This document shows positions 1 through 10,772 of a DNA stretch of 64,000 bases, one piece after another. Made by a program: the position numbers and the translations under genes. The notes under the pieces were generated by a model that saw only the letters and a list, made by a program, of their open reading frames with translations, made no database searches and was not told the DNA's origin. This DNA is from DASQUK01 sp963756425 (GTDB taxonomy: Bacteria; Actinomycetota; Acidimicrobiia; Acidimicrobiales; VFJN01): NCBI GenBank assembly GCA_963756425.1, contig CAVWNW010000007.1, positions 124,001-188,000 of the forward strand, read 5' to 3'. Positions within the stretch are counted from its first letter, which is position 1, and the number at the start of each line of letters is the position of its first letter.

Positions 1-3000
1 GTCCAGGACCACAGCCCGTGGCTGCTCGGACGCGACGACGATCCGGGTGCCGCTCGGGTCGAACGCGAACGACGTGCTGACAGCACTCGGGATCTCCCGG
101 ACGATCCGCCCGGATGCGAGGTCGACCACCCTCACGACGCCGGGCCACTCGGCGGCGAAGAGCGAGCCGTCGGGGCTGAACGAGGGCCCAAAGACAACGT
201 CGCCGGGGCCCTGCATGGTGCGCAGCTCCTTGCCGGTCGTCGGGTCCCAGATGCGGGCGGCCCCGTCGTCGCCGACGGTGGCGAGCATGGTGCCGTCGTG
301 GTTGAAGGCGACCTCGTTGATGTCGAGGTCGTGGCCTGGGAAGGAACGCACCGACTCGCCCGTCCGCGCGTCCCGGATGTCCACCATGCCCGAGTCCTCG
401 GGTCCCTCGGTCACGAAGATGCTGCCGTCGGGGCTCCAGTCGAGGGCACCGCCCACGCCCGGGACGCGCAGCACGGCGCGGGAGGCGGTCACCGCCCGAT
501 GCAGCGCCTCATGGGCTTCGGGCAGCACCGAGCCGTCGTCGGTCCGGGAACGCTCGACGGCTTCGAGGGCGAGGAGCGTGCTGCGCTCGGGGTCGACGTC
601 GAGGTTGGCGTTGGCGGCCGCGGCGAGCTCGCGGGCCTCGGCCAGGCGCCCTTGGTCGGTGGCGCGGTCGCGCTGGCCGACTGCGACGATCCCGGCGACG
701 AGGGAGGCGACGAGTGCGAGCGCGACCGCGACGAGGAGGGCGCGTAGGCGGTGCACCCGGCCCGCCTCGCGGCGGCGTTCGGCGTCGCGCCCGGCGAGGC
801 TGGCGTCGAGGAACCGCTGTTCGATGCGGTTCGGCGCGTCGGCATGGCCGGCTGCCCACTCGGTGGCGGCGTCGAGTTGGGTGCCGCGGTAGAGCTCGGA
901 TGGGTCGCGCGCGTCGGCGTCCCACGCCCGTGCGGCATCTGCCAGGCGGCGGTGTGTCCGTCGGCCCTCGACGTCCTCCTCCAGCCAGGTGCGCAGGCGC
1001 GGCCATTCCCGGATCAGCGATTCGTGGGCCACCTCGACGGTCTCGCCGTCGACGGCGAGCAAGCGCCGATCGGCGAGCGCCTCGAGCGCGGCCTGGCCGT
1101 CGTGGTCGTTGTCGTCGACGATGTCGGCCAGCGGAAGGCGGCGCCGCAGGTCGAACGCGGCGTCCTCGCCGGCGTCGCACAGGCGGAGGAGGATCCGGCG
1201 GGCCGCGGGTCGGGCGGGTGCGGGGATCGCGGCGTAGCCGTCCTCGGCCAACCGGGCGAGGGCGCCGTTGACGCCGCCTGCGGCGCGGTAGCCGGCCAGG
1301 GTGAGGCGCCGGCCCTCGCGCCGCTCCCACGTTTCGGCCAGAGCTGTCGACAGGAGCGGCAGGGCGCCGGCCCGGCCGGCGACGTCGCCGACGATGACCT
1401 CGACGAGCCCCGCCTCGATCTCGAGCCCGGCCCGTTGCGCCGGCAGCTCGACCGTGCGCCGCAGCTCGCTGTCGCGCATGGGGCCCACCAGCACGTCGTT
1501 GCTCGCGAGCTGCGTGGCTAGCTCGGCATGCGCGGCGCATCGTCCCAGGTGATCGGCGCGCACCGAGAGCACGACTGTCGTCGACGGCTCGCGGCTGAGC
1601 GCGAGGAGACGATCGATGAACTCGACCTGCTCGTCGGGGTCGGCGCCGAGCGTGAACGTCTCCTCGAACTGGTCGACCAGCACCGCCCGCGGCGCACTGC
1701 CTGCTGGCACGCTGTGCAGGCGCGTCGCCAGCTCCTGGGTGGGGCGGCCACCCGGGCACAGGGCGACCGTGCGCCACGGCTCGGCGCCGGCGAGGACGCC
1801 GGCCGCCAACGCCGGCAGCAGGCCGGCCCGCAGCAGCGACGATTTCCCGCTGCCGGAGGGCCCCACCACCGTGACCAGGCTCGGCCTCGGACACGCGGGC
1901 CACCAGCTCTGCCACGAGGCGCTCGCGACCGAAGAAGTTGTCCGCATCGGAGGCCTCGAACCGGGCCAGGCCCTTGTAGGGGCAGCCGGCGAGCGAGGCC
2001 ACCGCCACGGCCTGTCGTTGCGCCTGGCGACCGGCGAACTGTGCCCGGCGCTGCTCGAGCAGGCGTCGGATGGTCTCGATGCCGTCGGCAACCTCTCCCC
2101 GGGAGGTGAGCAGCCGGCCCCGCGTCGCCGCCAGACGTCCCGCGGCCTGCTCGACCCGGCGCGCCGTCCGATCCCGGGCCAGGGTGCTGGCCTGCTCATG
2201 GACCAGGAGCGCGATGCCGTCCGATAGCTCCGCCACCCGCTGGACGTCCTCAGCCGTCCAGCCGTCGGGCTCGTAGATTCGGCAGATGTCAGCGATGTCG
2301 TCGTGGCCGAGCGGGCCGAGCACCAGCCGCGAGCCGTTGCCGTCGGCGTCGCCGCTGTCTCGGTCCGTCGGCACGGGCCCCTCGTTGCGGAACGCTCCGA
2401 CCACCAGCATCGGGGTCGCCCGGCACCACCCGGCGAGGTCAGCGACGAACTCGAGGGTCTCGGCGTTGGCCACGTGCAGGTCGTCGAGCGCCAGCATCAC
2501 CGGGCGGCCGCCGGCCCAGGTCGGGAGATGGCGGGCGACAGCCGTCGCGAGATCGGCGCCCTCGCGGGCGGGGTCGACGTGCCCGATCGAGGTACCGGCG
2601 CCGCCGAGTGCCTGGTCGACGAGTGCCCGGGCACCCTGGTGCGCGTGGTCACACCGCCCGTACAGCACGACCGCGCCATCGCCGTGCGCCTCCTGGGCGA
2701 GCTCTGCGATCAGGCGCGTCTTGCCGGTGCCCTCGGGGCCGAGGATCGAGACGAACCCGCCGTGGCCGCCCGCGGCAGCCGCCCACGCCGACTGCAGCCA
2801 CTCGATCTCGCGTTCGCGTCCCACGAACGGCGAGCCGACAGGGGCCAGAGCCAGCGGGAGCCCCTCGGGTTCGGTCGGCCGCGCGCTGCCCGGCGTCCAG
2901 TCGAGGTCGGGGTCCTGGTCGAGGATCGCCGCCTCCAAGCGGCGCAGCTCTGGGCCCGGCTCGATCCCCAACTCGTCGACCAGTACGCGCCGGGCACGCT

Positions 3001-4252
3001 GGTAGGCGGCCAGGGCGTCGCCCTGGCGCCCCGATCGGTACAGAGCGACCATGAGCTGGCCCCAGCGGTGCTCGCGGAACGGTTGTTCCGCCACCGCGGC
3101 CTCGACCTCCGCGACGAGAGCCGCCGTCTGTCCCGCGGCCAGGTCGGCGTCGACCCTGACCTCGACCGCGGTCAGCCGTAGGGACTCCAACCGGGTCGCC
3201 TCCGCAGCGCAGGGACCGACGTCGCCGAGCCCCGCGTACGCGTCGCCCCGCCACTCCGCCAGGGCGGCGCGCAAGGCGGTGGCCGCGGTGGCCGCGGTGG
3301 CCGCGTCGCCGCCTCCAAGCTGGTCGGCCCCGGAGCTAGCCACCTGTTCGAACCGTCCTGCGTCAAGCTGATCCGGGTCGATCGCCAGGCGGTAGCCGCG
3401 ACCCACGGTCTCGATCACCGTCTGCGTGCCGCCGGGCTGGTGCCGGGGCTCCAGGGCCCGTCGCAAGCGTGCGATGTGGGCGTGGATCGTTCGTTCGGCC
3501 GTCCGGGGCGGGCGCTCGCCCCAAACCGCGTCGACCAGCGCATCCACCGAGACGACCCTGCCGGCGCTCGCGAGGAGGACCGCCAGCACCAGCCGCTCCT
3601 TCGGCCCACTCACGGCCACGGCGCGACCGTCGCGCTCGATCTCCAAGGGGCCGAGTACGCGGAACGACAGCCCGCGCCCGTCCGATCGGTCGGCACTCGG
3701 CTCTGCGGCCACCTCATGGACCACCACCGGAGCCGGCAGGCCCTTGAGCTCGACCGAGCGTGGCTCGCCGAACACGCAGCCCGACCGGTTGGCCGATACA
3801 GAACGCACGGCCTCGGAGCACAGGACCGTGCCGGGCTCGGCGACCGCGCACAGGCGAGCCGCCTCGACGACCGCGGTGCCCTGGAGATCGCCGCCGTCGA
3901 CGACGGCGTCACCCACGCTGATCCCCACCCGCAGCGCGACTCCGTCGCCGGTCTGCCGGTTGTGGTCGGCGACCGCGCCCTGGATCGCCGTCGCGCAGCG
4001 CAGCGCTGAAGCCGTCGCCGCGAACGCGGCCATCACGCCGTCGCCGGTCGACTTGACCGCGGCGCCGGCGTGCGCCGCCACCGCCAGCGAGATCCGCCGG
4101 TCGAGGTCGGCCCGGACGCGGTCGAAGGCCTGCTCGCCCACCCGGACCCGCATCTCCGTCGAGCCGACCATGTCCGTGAACAGGACGGTCCAGGTGGCGA
4201 CCTGCCCGCTGCTCGTGGCCACCGCTGCCAGCCTACGCCGGCGCCGCGACAT
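1..4252 (-). CDS. Cyclase-SARP-STAND-WD40 signalling protein, frameshifted, runs off the left edge
   Basis: This is a very large cytoplasmic or membrane-anchored regulator. In order it has a class III cyclase domain (residues about 20-180, with FTDMVGST and STGDG carrying the two metal Asp), a winged helix and bacterial transcriptional activator domain typical of SARP regulators (about 195-430), and an AAA ATPase (Walker A GPEGTGKT, Walker B MLALDDLH). A second nSTAND1-type NTPase with GPSGSGKSS follows, then a membrane segment near positions 690-750 and WD40 repeats reaching the window edge. The frame changes by one base near 1880, just before the second P-loop. Both sides translate into conserved sequence, so this is either a sequencing indel or a recent break. 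I chose the ATG at 4252 (MSRRRRR); a GTG about 11 codons further in is possible. Role as a multi-input transcriptional or signal regulator is inferred from the domains. Confidence 0.8.
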
Positions 4253-4449
4253 CCTCCCGAGATTCGGGTGGTCCTGCACCCACTGACCGTGAGCGCCTCC
4301 TGTTGCAGGCCAGTTGCAAACCCCCGTGACCTGCACATTCGCAACCTCGCGCCGATGCGTGGCGCCGAAAGCGGACGTGTGTACGGCCGTTCGCCCTGGT
4401 CACCGCCAGGCCAACCGGGGCGCAACAACGCGGCCCGACGGTGCGGTCC

Positions 4450-5556
4450 ATGCGACCGACACACGCCCTCGCCACCATCACCCTCGCCACCGTCGCCGGC
4501 CTCGCCGTCGGTGTCGGCGCCGTGGCCACTCGCCCATCCCACAATCCGAGTATCCCGGCACACCTCGCCGCTCCCGCGCCCGCGCAGGCGGCTGCCATAT
4601 CGCAGGCGAACGTTACGCCGGCGCGACCGGCGCACCCCGACCCGGCGCCCACCGCGCCGCCCGCGGTCCTCGCGCCGCAACCGCCGGCCGACGGTCGCGA
4701 CGCCCCCGACCCGTTCGTCCTCCAGGACAGCGACCACTGGGTGCTCTACACCACCCAAGTCGGCTTGCTCAACGTTCCCGTCGCAACCGCGCCCGACCTC
4801 GCAACCTGGTCGCCGCCCACCGACGCGCTGCCCGAGCTCCCAACCTGGGCGGAGTGGGGGCACACATGGGCTCCAGGGGTCCTGGCGCGTCCCGGTGGGT
4901 TCGTCCTCTACTTCGCCGCCCGCTCCCAAGGGACCGGTGGGCAGTGCATCGGCGCCGCCACCTCGACGTCGGCCACCGGCCCGTTCACCAGCTCTGCAGC
5001 CGAACCGCTGGTGTGCCAGCCACAACTCGGCGGATCGATCGACCCCCATCCCTTCGTCGATGCGGACGGCACGCCATACCTGCTCTGGAAGGCCGACGGG
5101 AACGCCGTCGGGAGCGCCAGCGTCCTGTTCGCCCAGCGCCTGGGACCGGCCGGACTCACCCTCGTAGGCGACCCCGTCCCGCTCCTTCAGAACGACGCCA
5201 GCTGGGAGACCCCGCTGATCGAGAACCCCGCGCTCGTGCGTGTGGACGGGCGCTACATGCTGCTCTACTCGGGCGGCTGGTGGGAGTCGGACACCTACGC
5301 CACCGGCTACGCCACCTGCGACACCCCGCTCGGGCCGTGCACGAAGGTCACCACGGAGCATCCGCTCCACGCCAGCGACCCCGGCGTCGCAGGTCCGGGC
5401 GGAGCAACCGTGATCGCAGGCCCTGCAGGCGACATGTGGCTCGCCCACCACGGCTGGGCCCCAGGGGTCATCCGTTACGCGGCGGGCGGGGCGCGCAGCC
5501 TCCGCTTCGCATCCCTGCGCTGGGACGGCGCCCGGTTGACCGTCGACCGCCCCTGA
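4450..5556 (+). CDS. Secreted glycoside hydrolase family 43-like protein
   Basis: The protein has 368 residues with an N-terminal hydrophobic export or anchor segment (ALATITLATVAGLAVG) and an Ala/Pro-rich linker. The rest fits the five-bladed beta-propeller of GH43 enzymes such as arabinofuranosidases and xylosidases. The three family acidic residues are visible: the Asp in DAPDPFVLQ near residue 95, the Asp in GSIDPHPF, and the Glu in LIENPAL. It would act outside the cell on plant or microbial polysaccharide; the exact substrate cannot be read. A GTG at 4441 in the same frame is an alternative start. It stands alone between the STAND regulator and an integrase scar, so it may have arrived or been exposed by a rearrangement. 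Confidence 0.75.
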   Translation: MRPTHALATITLATVAGLAVGVGAVATRPSHNPSIPAHLAAPAPAQAAAISQANVTPARPAHPDPAPTAPPAVLAPQPPADGRDAPDPFVLQDSDHWVLYTTQVGLLNVPVATAPDLATWSPPTDALPELPTWAEWGHTWAPGVLARPGGFVLYFAARSQGTGGQCIGAATSTSATGPFTSSAAEPLVCQPQLGGSIDPHPFVDADGTPYLLWKADGNAVGSASVLFAQRLGPAGLTLVGDPVPLLQNDASWETPLIENPALVRVDGRYMLLYSGGWWESDTYATGYATCDTPLGPCTKVTTEHPLHASDPGVAGPGGATVIAGPAGDMWLAHHGWAPGVIRYAAGGARSLRFASLRWDGARLTVDRP

Positions 5557-5689
5557 CCCGATCGTCTCGCCGATCCCGGGCTCACCCGGCACCACCAATG
5601 CCTCGCCATGCTCGGGGGCGCCGCCCACGACATCACCGACCACCCCAACTCAGCCCCACGCCGGCGCAGATGAGATGTCAGTCTGGGGT

Positions 5690-5819
5690 CGACGCCGACC
5701 TGGTCGAGGTGGGCCTGCGCCTCCCGCTTGGTCAGGAACCGTCGGGACCGCTCACGGCCGTCGGGCGCCTGATAGCGGGCCTCGAAGCGGCCGTTTGGGA
5801 GCTTGCGGATATGGGCCAC
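5690..5819 (-). pseudogene. Tyrosine integrase, N-terminal arm-binding fragment only
   Basis: The first 43 codons (MAHIRKLPNGRFEARY, then DGRERSRRFLTKREAQAHLDQV) match the arm-type DNA-binding N terminus of actinobacterial tyrosine integrases. After HLDQVG the reading frame runs into sequence unrelated to integrases and meets the tail of the GH43 gene. No core-binding or catalytic domain (R..HxxR..Y) follows. The ATG lies 3 nt after the stop of the XRE regulator remnant, a gene order common in integrative elements. This is the scar of a lost integrative element. Confidence 0.75.
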
Positions 5820-5822
5820 GCG

Positions 5823-6390
5823 TCAGTCCTTCGTCTGCCGGCGGCCGCTGCGGCGTGCCCGCTCGGGTTGGTCGGTGTCGTCGGGTTCGGGCTCGTCGAG
5901 AACGGCGAGGATCGTGCTGAGCCGGCTGAGGACGTCCCGGGCCTGGTCGAGGTCGCCAAACTGCTCGTGCAACAGCAACCGGACCCGAAGGGCGGCGGGG
6001 CCAGCGAGGGGGGTGGACGTCGGGTTCGACACGCCCCAGGTTCTCCATTTTGCCGTCGGTCCCAACCCTCGTCCTGTGCAGCGGGGAGGGCCAGGAGAGT
6101 AGGTACCGTTCCCAGGCGCCGAGGTTCTCCGGGGTGCCGATGACGACGTCGAACAGCTCGATGGGCTCGAGCCCGTCCTCCCCGGCATCCGGCGTGGCGA
6201 CGACATGGTTGTCCCACGCCGAAGGTGGGGTGAGGAAGAAGCCGATCGGCAGGTCGAAGGCACGGGCGAAGGCCACAAGCTCGTCGGCTGTGATCTCCCG
6301 GATGCGACCGCCGTCGACGGAACGCCGCTGTCCTCGATCGAGACGGCAGCAGGCGACAACGCCGCAGCGACGATCTGATCGTCGCCGCGG
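5823..6390 (-). pseudogene. XRE-type helix-turn-helix regulator remnant
   Basis: Reading leftward, one frame gives RLDRGQRRSVDGGRIR then ITADELVAFARAFDLPIG, which resembles the last helix of a Cro/C1-type domain and the hydrophobic linker of actinobacterial XRE regulators. That frame continues to about 6030. The conserved C-terminal helix (LLLHEQFGDLDQARDVLSRL) lies in another frame and stops at 5823. The N-terminal helices are missing or unrecognisable. The gene is therefore truncated and frameshifted. Its stop lies just before the integrase start, so both probably belonged to the same lost mobile element. The stretch 6390-6650 upstream shows no convincing coding sequence. Confidence 0.55.
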
Positions 6391-6656
6391 TGCACGGAGT
6401 CTCCGTTGACGGAGTCGACGCCGTGCCAGCGACGGGCAGCAGCGCGTCGAGATCGACCGTGCGGCCGAGCGACGGACTGCATTTGACGCGATGCTGGGAG
6501 ATCTCGAGGTCGTCGCCGGGTGCGGCCCCGGTGGTCATCCACACACCGGCGATCCACTCCGGGTCGGCAGCCGGTGCCGCGCTCCAGACCCGACGCCGCA
6601 GCGGCCGCCATAGCCACCAGACGCGACGAAACTCATCCCCGAGGAGCTGACTCTCG

Positions 6657-7013
6657 ATGCAATACGAGGAGTTGATGGAGAACGTCGTCAAGGCGTTCGA
6701 GGTGACCGGAGTAGTCATCCTCGCCATCGGATCGATTGCCGCCCTCGCCGACGCGACTGCCGCGCTACGACGGGGGGAGCGGCGGTCGGCCTATCAGCGT
6801 GCACGTCAAGGAGTTGGCCGATCGGTCTTGCTCGGACTGGAAGTCCTCATCATCGCCGACATCATCATGACCATCACGATCGATCCGACGGTCGAGAGTG
6901 CCCTGACGCTTGGGGTGATCGTGCTGGTTCGAACGTTCCTCAGCTTCTCCCTGGAGATCGAGTTGACAGGGACGCTTCCGTGGCGACGACCGCAACGGCC
7001 GAACGAGGAGTGA
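6657..7013 (+). CDS. DUF1622 family membrane protein
   Basis: This 118-residue protein has three predicted membrane helices: VTGVVILAIGSIAALAD near residue 16, VLLGLEVLIIADIIMTIT near 57, and the region around LTLGVIVLVRTFLSF near 83. Length and the pattern LLGLEVLIIADIIMT...LVRTFLSFSLEIE match the DUF1622 family, whose function is unknown. The ATG is preceded by GAGGAG with a suitable spacer. It is intact in a neighbourhood otherwise full of broken genes. 7014-7234 holds no gene I can support. Confidence 0.85.
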   Translation: MQYEELMENVVKAFEVTGVVILAIGSIAALADATAALRRGERRSAYQRARQGVGRSVLLGLEVLIIADIIMTITIDPTVESALTLGVIVLVRTFLSFSLEIELTGTLPWRRPQRPNEE

Positions 7014-7234
7014 ACGCGACAGCATCGGCTGGTGGTGGTCGTGTTCACACAGGCAGCGTCGCCGCGGAGCTCGGCTCGTCGTAACCGATGATCCGCCGCG
7101 TCGTGGCCAAGACAACGTCCATGAAGGCATTCGCCCCCGCGCCATCGCGTTCCATTGCTCCGATGTAAGTCGACAGACCGTCTCGACGCCGGGTCGTCGC
7201 AATCCGGGGAGGCGCCGAGTGTCGTCCCCTGCCC

Positions 7235-7657
7235 TCACACGGCTCGCATCTCGCGACCGTGCGCGGTCAGGGCCCAGATCACCAGCACGTCGATAGTGAT
7301 GACGATGAGCGCCCAGAGTGGATAGACGGGGATGAAGAAGAAGTTCACGAGCAGGCTGATGCTGGCGACGATGACGCCCACCGTGCGGGCGAGGAAGTTG
7401 CCGCTGAACACCCCGATCCCGCTCAGGAGCACGACGGCGCCCAGGACGATGTGCACCCAGCCCCATTCCGACACGTCGAGATAGACATTGGCGCGGTTCG
7501 TGAACACAACCCATTCGTCGTTGACGGCGGCGATGATGCCGTAGAAGAGGTTGAGTGCGCCGCCGATGATCATCATCACACCGGCGAAGCTGATCCAACC
7601 CGTCCAACCGGTCCGTCGATCGTCGCCCACCCCTTGGTCATAGGACGTCGTTGCCAT
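7235..7657 (-). CDS. DUF7144-like four-helix membrane protein
   Basis: The 140-residue product has four membrane helices: FAGVMMIIGGALNLFYGII, IVLGAVVLLSGIGVFSG, VGVIVASISLLVNFFFIP and ALIVITIDVLVIWAL. The pattern of this small actinobacterial family, with YDVSEWGWVHI-like sequence between the first two helices, matches proteins annotated as DUF7144. I chose the ATG at 7657, which has GAGAGG upstream; the open frame extends to 7795 without a better start. No function is known. It is divergent from the sulfatase remnant. Confidence 0.8.
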   Translation of the reverse strand: MATTSYDQGVGDDRRTGWTGWISFAGVMMIIGGALNLFYGIIAAVNDEWVVFTNRANVYLDVSEWGWVHIVLGAVVLLSGIGVFSGNFLARTVGVIVASISLLVNFFFIPVYPLWALIVITIDVLVIWALTAHGREMRAV

Positions 7658-7999
7658 CTGTCGGTCCTCTCGGTTCGTTCGCCACGCCCGATCGGTACCG
7701 GAGCGATCGGGATCGGATCGATGTGACCGTGCGTGTGGCGCACGATCCTGTCCTCGCCCGGATCGGGTGATATCGGTCACGCGCCGCGCACTCAAGGGGG
7801 CCTATGACCGCCCGGACATGTGGTCGTCGTGTCGGGGCCCGGTCACCCGGACGGGGTGACGACGCACGTCGCAGGCCGTGAAATCGTTCATCGGCATCGA
7901 ACGAGGCGTAAGACGGCACCTCGCGGCACTCCGGCGAGGTCGGACCGGGCCAGTCGTCCCGGCCGGAGGGCGCTGGCCGATGCCGGCAGGCGGGTGACG

Positions 8000-8449
8000 A
8001 TGACGAAACACCAGGCGCAGAACCGTGGTCGGTGGCTCGCCCGTCGTGGTGATGCGCGTTCAGCCGATGACGTCACCTCGCGGACAGAGGACGTCGCCGA
8101 CCAGGCGATCAAGCGCATCCTCGACACCCACGTGGGTGCCCCCGAGACACCGATCTTCATGTACTGCGCCACCGGCGCTGGCCACGCGCCGCACCACGTC
8201 CCCAAGGTGTGGGCCGACCGCTACGAGGGCCAATGGGACGGGGGTTGGGACGCCTACCGTGAGACCGTGTTCCAGCGCCAGAAGGAGCTCGAGGGACTGA
8301 GCCGCGGCCACGACTGCGGTGCGCCTGCCGCCGACGGCGACGCGCCGTCGGCGTTCACCGGCACCATCCACCGGGTCGCGATCGATGTGGCCGGCGGGCT
8401 GATCAGCGACGACGAAGCCGAGATGGCCCGGCTCATGGCGCAACGGTGA
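8000..8449 (+). pseudogene. Internally deleted arylsulfatase remnant
   Basis: The reading frame joins two pieces of a type I arylsulfatase. ETPIFMYCATGAGHAPHHVP plus KVWADRY and WDAYRETVFQRQKEL correspond to the conserved middle segment. FTGTIHRVAIDVAGG to the stop corresponds to the extreme C terminus. The N-terminal CxPxR motif that is converted to formylglycine, and most of the fold, are absent, so it cannot be a working sulfatase. The frame is still open, and its stop overlaps the GTG of the next gene (GTGA), so the remnant may still be translated as a leader for that gene. A fragment of the matching FGE activator lies 1.3 kb away. Confidence 0.75.
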
Positions 8450-9645
8450 GCAGCCCCCCGAGCGCACAGGTCGCCGACTCAGCGACCGAGTCGAGCCCTC
8501 GCGCTGGGCCACGCTGGCGCCGCTGGCTGGCCTGGCTGATGGTCGTTCTGGGTTGCCTGGTGTTGTTGATAGCGAACCTGGCGGTGTTCGCGCGGATCCT
8601 CGTGTTCGACACCGACACGTTCGCTGACACGCTGGCGCCGGAGCAGCCCGACGAGGAGGTAATCGCCGGTGTAGCCGACGCGCTGTCGGACCAGATCGTG
8701 ACGGCGACCGCCGTGGAGGACCGGATCCAGGAGCTGACGCCCCGCGACAACGCCCTTGTCGCCGCCACCGTCGCCAATGCGGCCGAGAACATCATCGACA
8801 ACACCGTGCGCACGGTGATGCATAACGACCGCTTCCGGGACCTGTGGCGCAACGTCGTGGAACGGGCCCATGGCCAGTTCGTCGCGCTCGTCGAGGGCGA
8901 CACCCGCCAGCCGGTGCAGCTGGACCTCCGCCCCGCCGTCGAACAGGTAGACCAGAGCCTGGAGGACCGCGGGATCGACCTGATCGACGACGCCACGATC
9001 GACGAGGTCGGCGAGGTCGTCGCCCTGCGCCGCTCGCAGATCGACGACGTGCGCGAGACCCTGGATCTCGCCAAGAGCCTGGTGATCGCGCTGCCGATCG
9101 CGGCCATCGTGCTTATCGCCGCCGGCGTGGTCCTAGCCCCGGATCGGCGCCGGATGCTGGCCCGGGCCGGCGTCGGGATCGTGGTCGCCATGGTTTTGAC
9201 CGCGGTGGCCCTGCGCGTCGTCCGGCGGGTAATCACCGACCGGGTCGAGGTCGACGAACGCCGCCAGGCCGTCGAGTCGCTCTGGGGCCGGCTGTTCGAG
9301 ACCCTGTTCCAACAGACCGCGGCCCTCGTGGCGCTCGGACTCGTCATCGCCCTGGGTGCGTGGCTGGCGGGACCCTCGCGGCTCGCGGTCCGATTGCGCG
9401 CCCGCGTCAAATCGCTCGGCGCCGGGGGCACGGCCGAGCCGACCGCGGAGCCCTCCAGCCTCGCCCGGCTGCTCGGCGCCCACCGCACCGGTGTGCGCCT
9501 CGGCATCCTCGCCGTCGCCGCCGCGGCCCTCCTGCTCCTGCCGACGCCGAGCGCGCTAGCCATTATCGTCGTGGCCCTGCTGGCACTGGGCGCCATCGTC
9601 GGCGCCGAGATCCTCGCCGCGCCACCCCAGGCACAAGTGCGCTGA
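8446..9645 (+). CDS. Conserved multi-pass membrane protein
   Basis: This 399-residue protein starts at a GTG overlapping the stop of the sulfatase remnant (GTGA). It has a helix at about 27-50, a roughly 150-residue soluble region rich in Asp and Glu (FDTDTFADTL...EEVIAGVADAL...IVTATAVEDRI), helices at about 205-225, 230-250 and 288-305, and two more near the C terminus. This layout is seen in actinobacterial hypothetical integral membrane proteins with an extracytoplasmic domain after the first helix. No catalytic motif is visible. It is intact although its upstream neighbour is broken. Confidence 0.75.
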   Translation: MSSPPSAQVADSATESSPRAGPRWRRWLAWLMVVLGCLVLLIANLAVFARILVFDTDTFADTLAPEQPDEEVIAGVADALSDQIVTATAVEDRIQELTPRDNALVAATVANAAENIIDNTVRTVMHNDRFRDLWRNVVERAHGQFVALVEGDTRQPVQLDLRPAVEQVDQSLEDRGIDLIDDATIDEVGEVVALRRSQIDDVRETLDLAKSLVIALPIAAIVLIAAGVVLAPDRRRMLARAGVGIVVAMVLTAVALRVVRRVITDRVEVDERRQAVESLWGRLFETLFQQTAALVALGLVIALGAWLAGPSRLAVRLRARVKSLGAGGTAEPTAEPSSLARLLGAHRTGVRLGILAVAAAALLLLPTPSALAIIVVALLALGAIVGAEILAAPPQAQVR

Positions 9646-9766
9646 ACCATGACTGTCACCAGCGCTGCTGACCGGCAGTGTTGGCCGCCTTACCGCCCTT
9701 CCCGCCTGACGCGATGGAGGTCCTCCGCGTCCTCGTTGCTCCCACCGTTGCTAGCCACAGCCCATG

Positions 9767-10036
9767 TCAGGCAGCCGTGGGTGGGCGCGACCGTCCACCA
9801 ACGACGGCCCAGCCGTGCTCACGAGCGTCGATGGCGAACGCGCTCAGCTCCACCTTATGTACAGGCCCCTCGCCGTCCCCGGGGTAGGCAACCGTCGCGT
9901 CGGAACCCATCGAGAATCGACCTGCGGGGAGCACCACAAGATCCTCGTGAATCGCACGAGCGGATTCGGAGGCCGCAGGCGACGCGGGGGCTGGGTGATC
10001 CTCGCGATCGCCCCCTTGGGCGCAACATGCTCCCAA
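9767..10036 (-). pseudogene. Formylglycine-generating enzyme N-terminal fragment
   Basis: HEDLVVLPAGRFSMGSD followed by YPGDGEGPVHKVELSAFAID is the hallmark beginning of the sulfatase-modifying factor (FGE/SUMF1) domain, and the preceding ACCAQG resembles the Cys-rich N terminus of actinobacterial FGEs. After AIDA the frame leaves the family and stops within about 20 codons, so the catalytic Cys region is missing. The start is unclear: TTG at 10036 in this frame, or an ATG with a good GGGAGG site in the next frame. With the sulfatase remnant it marks a lost sulfatase/activator pair. The remainder of 9646-10441 contains nothing else I can identify. Confidence 0.65.
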
Positions 10037-10441
10037 TCGCCATCCTCCCTTCGATGCCAGGTGCCGAAGGTAGCCGTGGCGAGTTGCATTGAGCGACGTC
10101 GGCCCGGCATGGACCGACCTTGCCCGATCTCAATCGTTAGGACATCAGCGAAGCGCTCCACATTGTGGCCGCCGCCGGGATGCCGGCCGAGCTGCCCGTC
10201 CGGCGCTCCGGTGTGTGGCTTCTTGTCGACGCCAACCCGTGGCCGCGCCGGATCCCATTGCCCGCGGATCCTCACCCTCACCAGCGCCAGCGAATCATCA
10301 AGACATGGTGATGCAACGGCCGCGTGCTGAGAGCACGCTCGACTCATCCGTGTGCAGGTCACGACCTGTTGGTGCTGAAACGATGTCGTCGGCGTACCAC
10401 TTCCAGACACTGATCCGACGACGAACCCAAGGGAGGTCCTT

Positions 10442-10633
10442 ATGTGGTGGGGTCTGGGAATCATCGGCCTGATCATCTGGATTGCGATTGCCTTCTGGCC
10501 CGCCAGGGTTGCCGGCCGGAAGGGACACAGCTTCATCGGCTACTTCCTACTCAGCCTCTTGTTCTTCCCGCTATCGCTGATCATGGCGTACGCGGTGCAG
10601 GACCGTTCAGGAGTGGCCTACGGCGCGGGCTAA
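10442..10633 (+). CDS. Small two-helix membrane protein
   Basis: A 63-residue protein with two membrane helices (LGIIGLIIWIAIAFW and FIGYFLLSLLFFPLSLIMAY) separated by a short basic loop, PARVAGRKGHS. The ATG has a strong ribosome-binding site, AAGGGAGG, 6 nt upstream. Similar short proteins with the FPLSLIMAY pattern are common conserved hypotheticals in bacteria. The function is unknown. Strong translation signals in a decayed region suggest it is expressed. Confidence 0.7.
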   Translation: MWWGLGIIGLIIWIAIAFWPARVAGRKGHSFIGYFLLSLLFFPLSLIMAYAVQDRSGVAYGAG

Positions 10634-10772
10634 GCGCTGGATCGCGGGCGGCTTCCCCATAACCGATGGGTTCGTCAGCCGTTTCGACCTCGTATAGCCC
10701 CGGTTCCTCGGGCCAAGGAGCGAAGGAACTCCGCACCTCGCTCTTCGGCCAACTTGCCGCCCATCGAAGGTG

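Noticed and set aside
47..2300. Long plus-strand open frames opposite the STAND regulator
   Set aside because: They are high-GC antisense shadows; the minus strand gives conserved P-loop and WD40 sequence.
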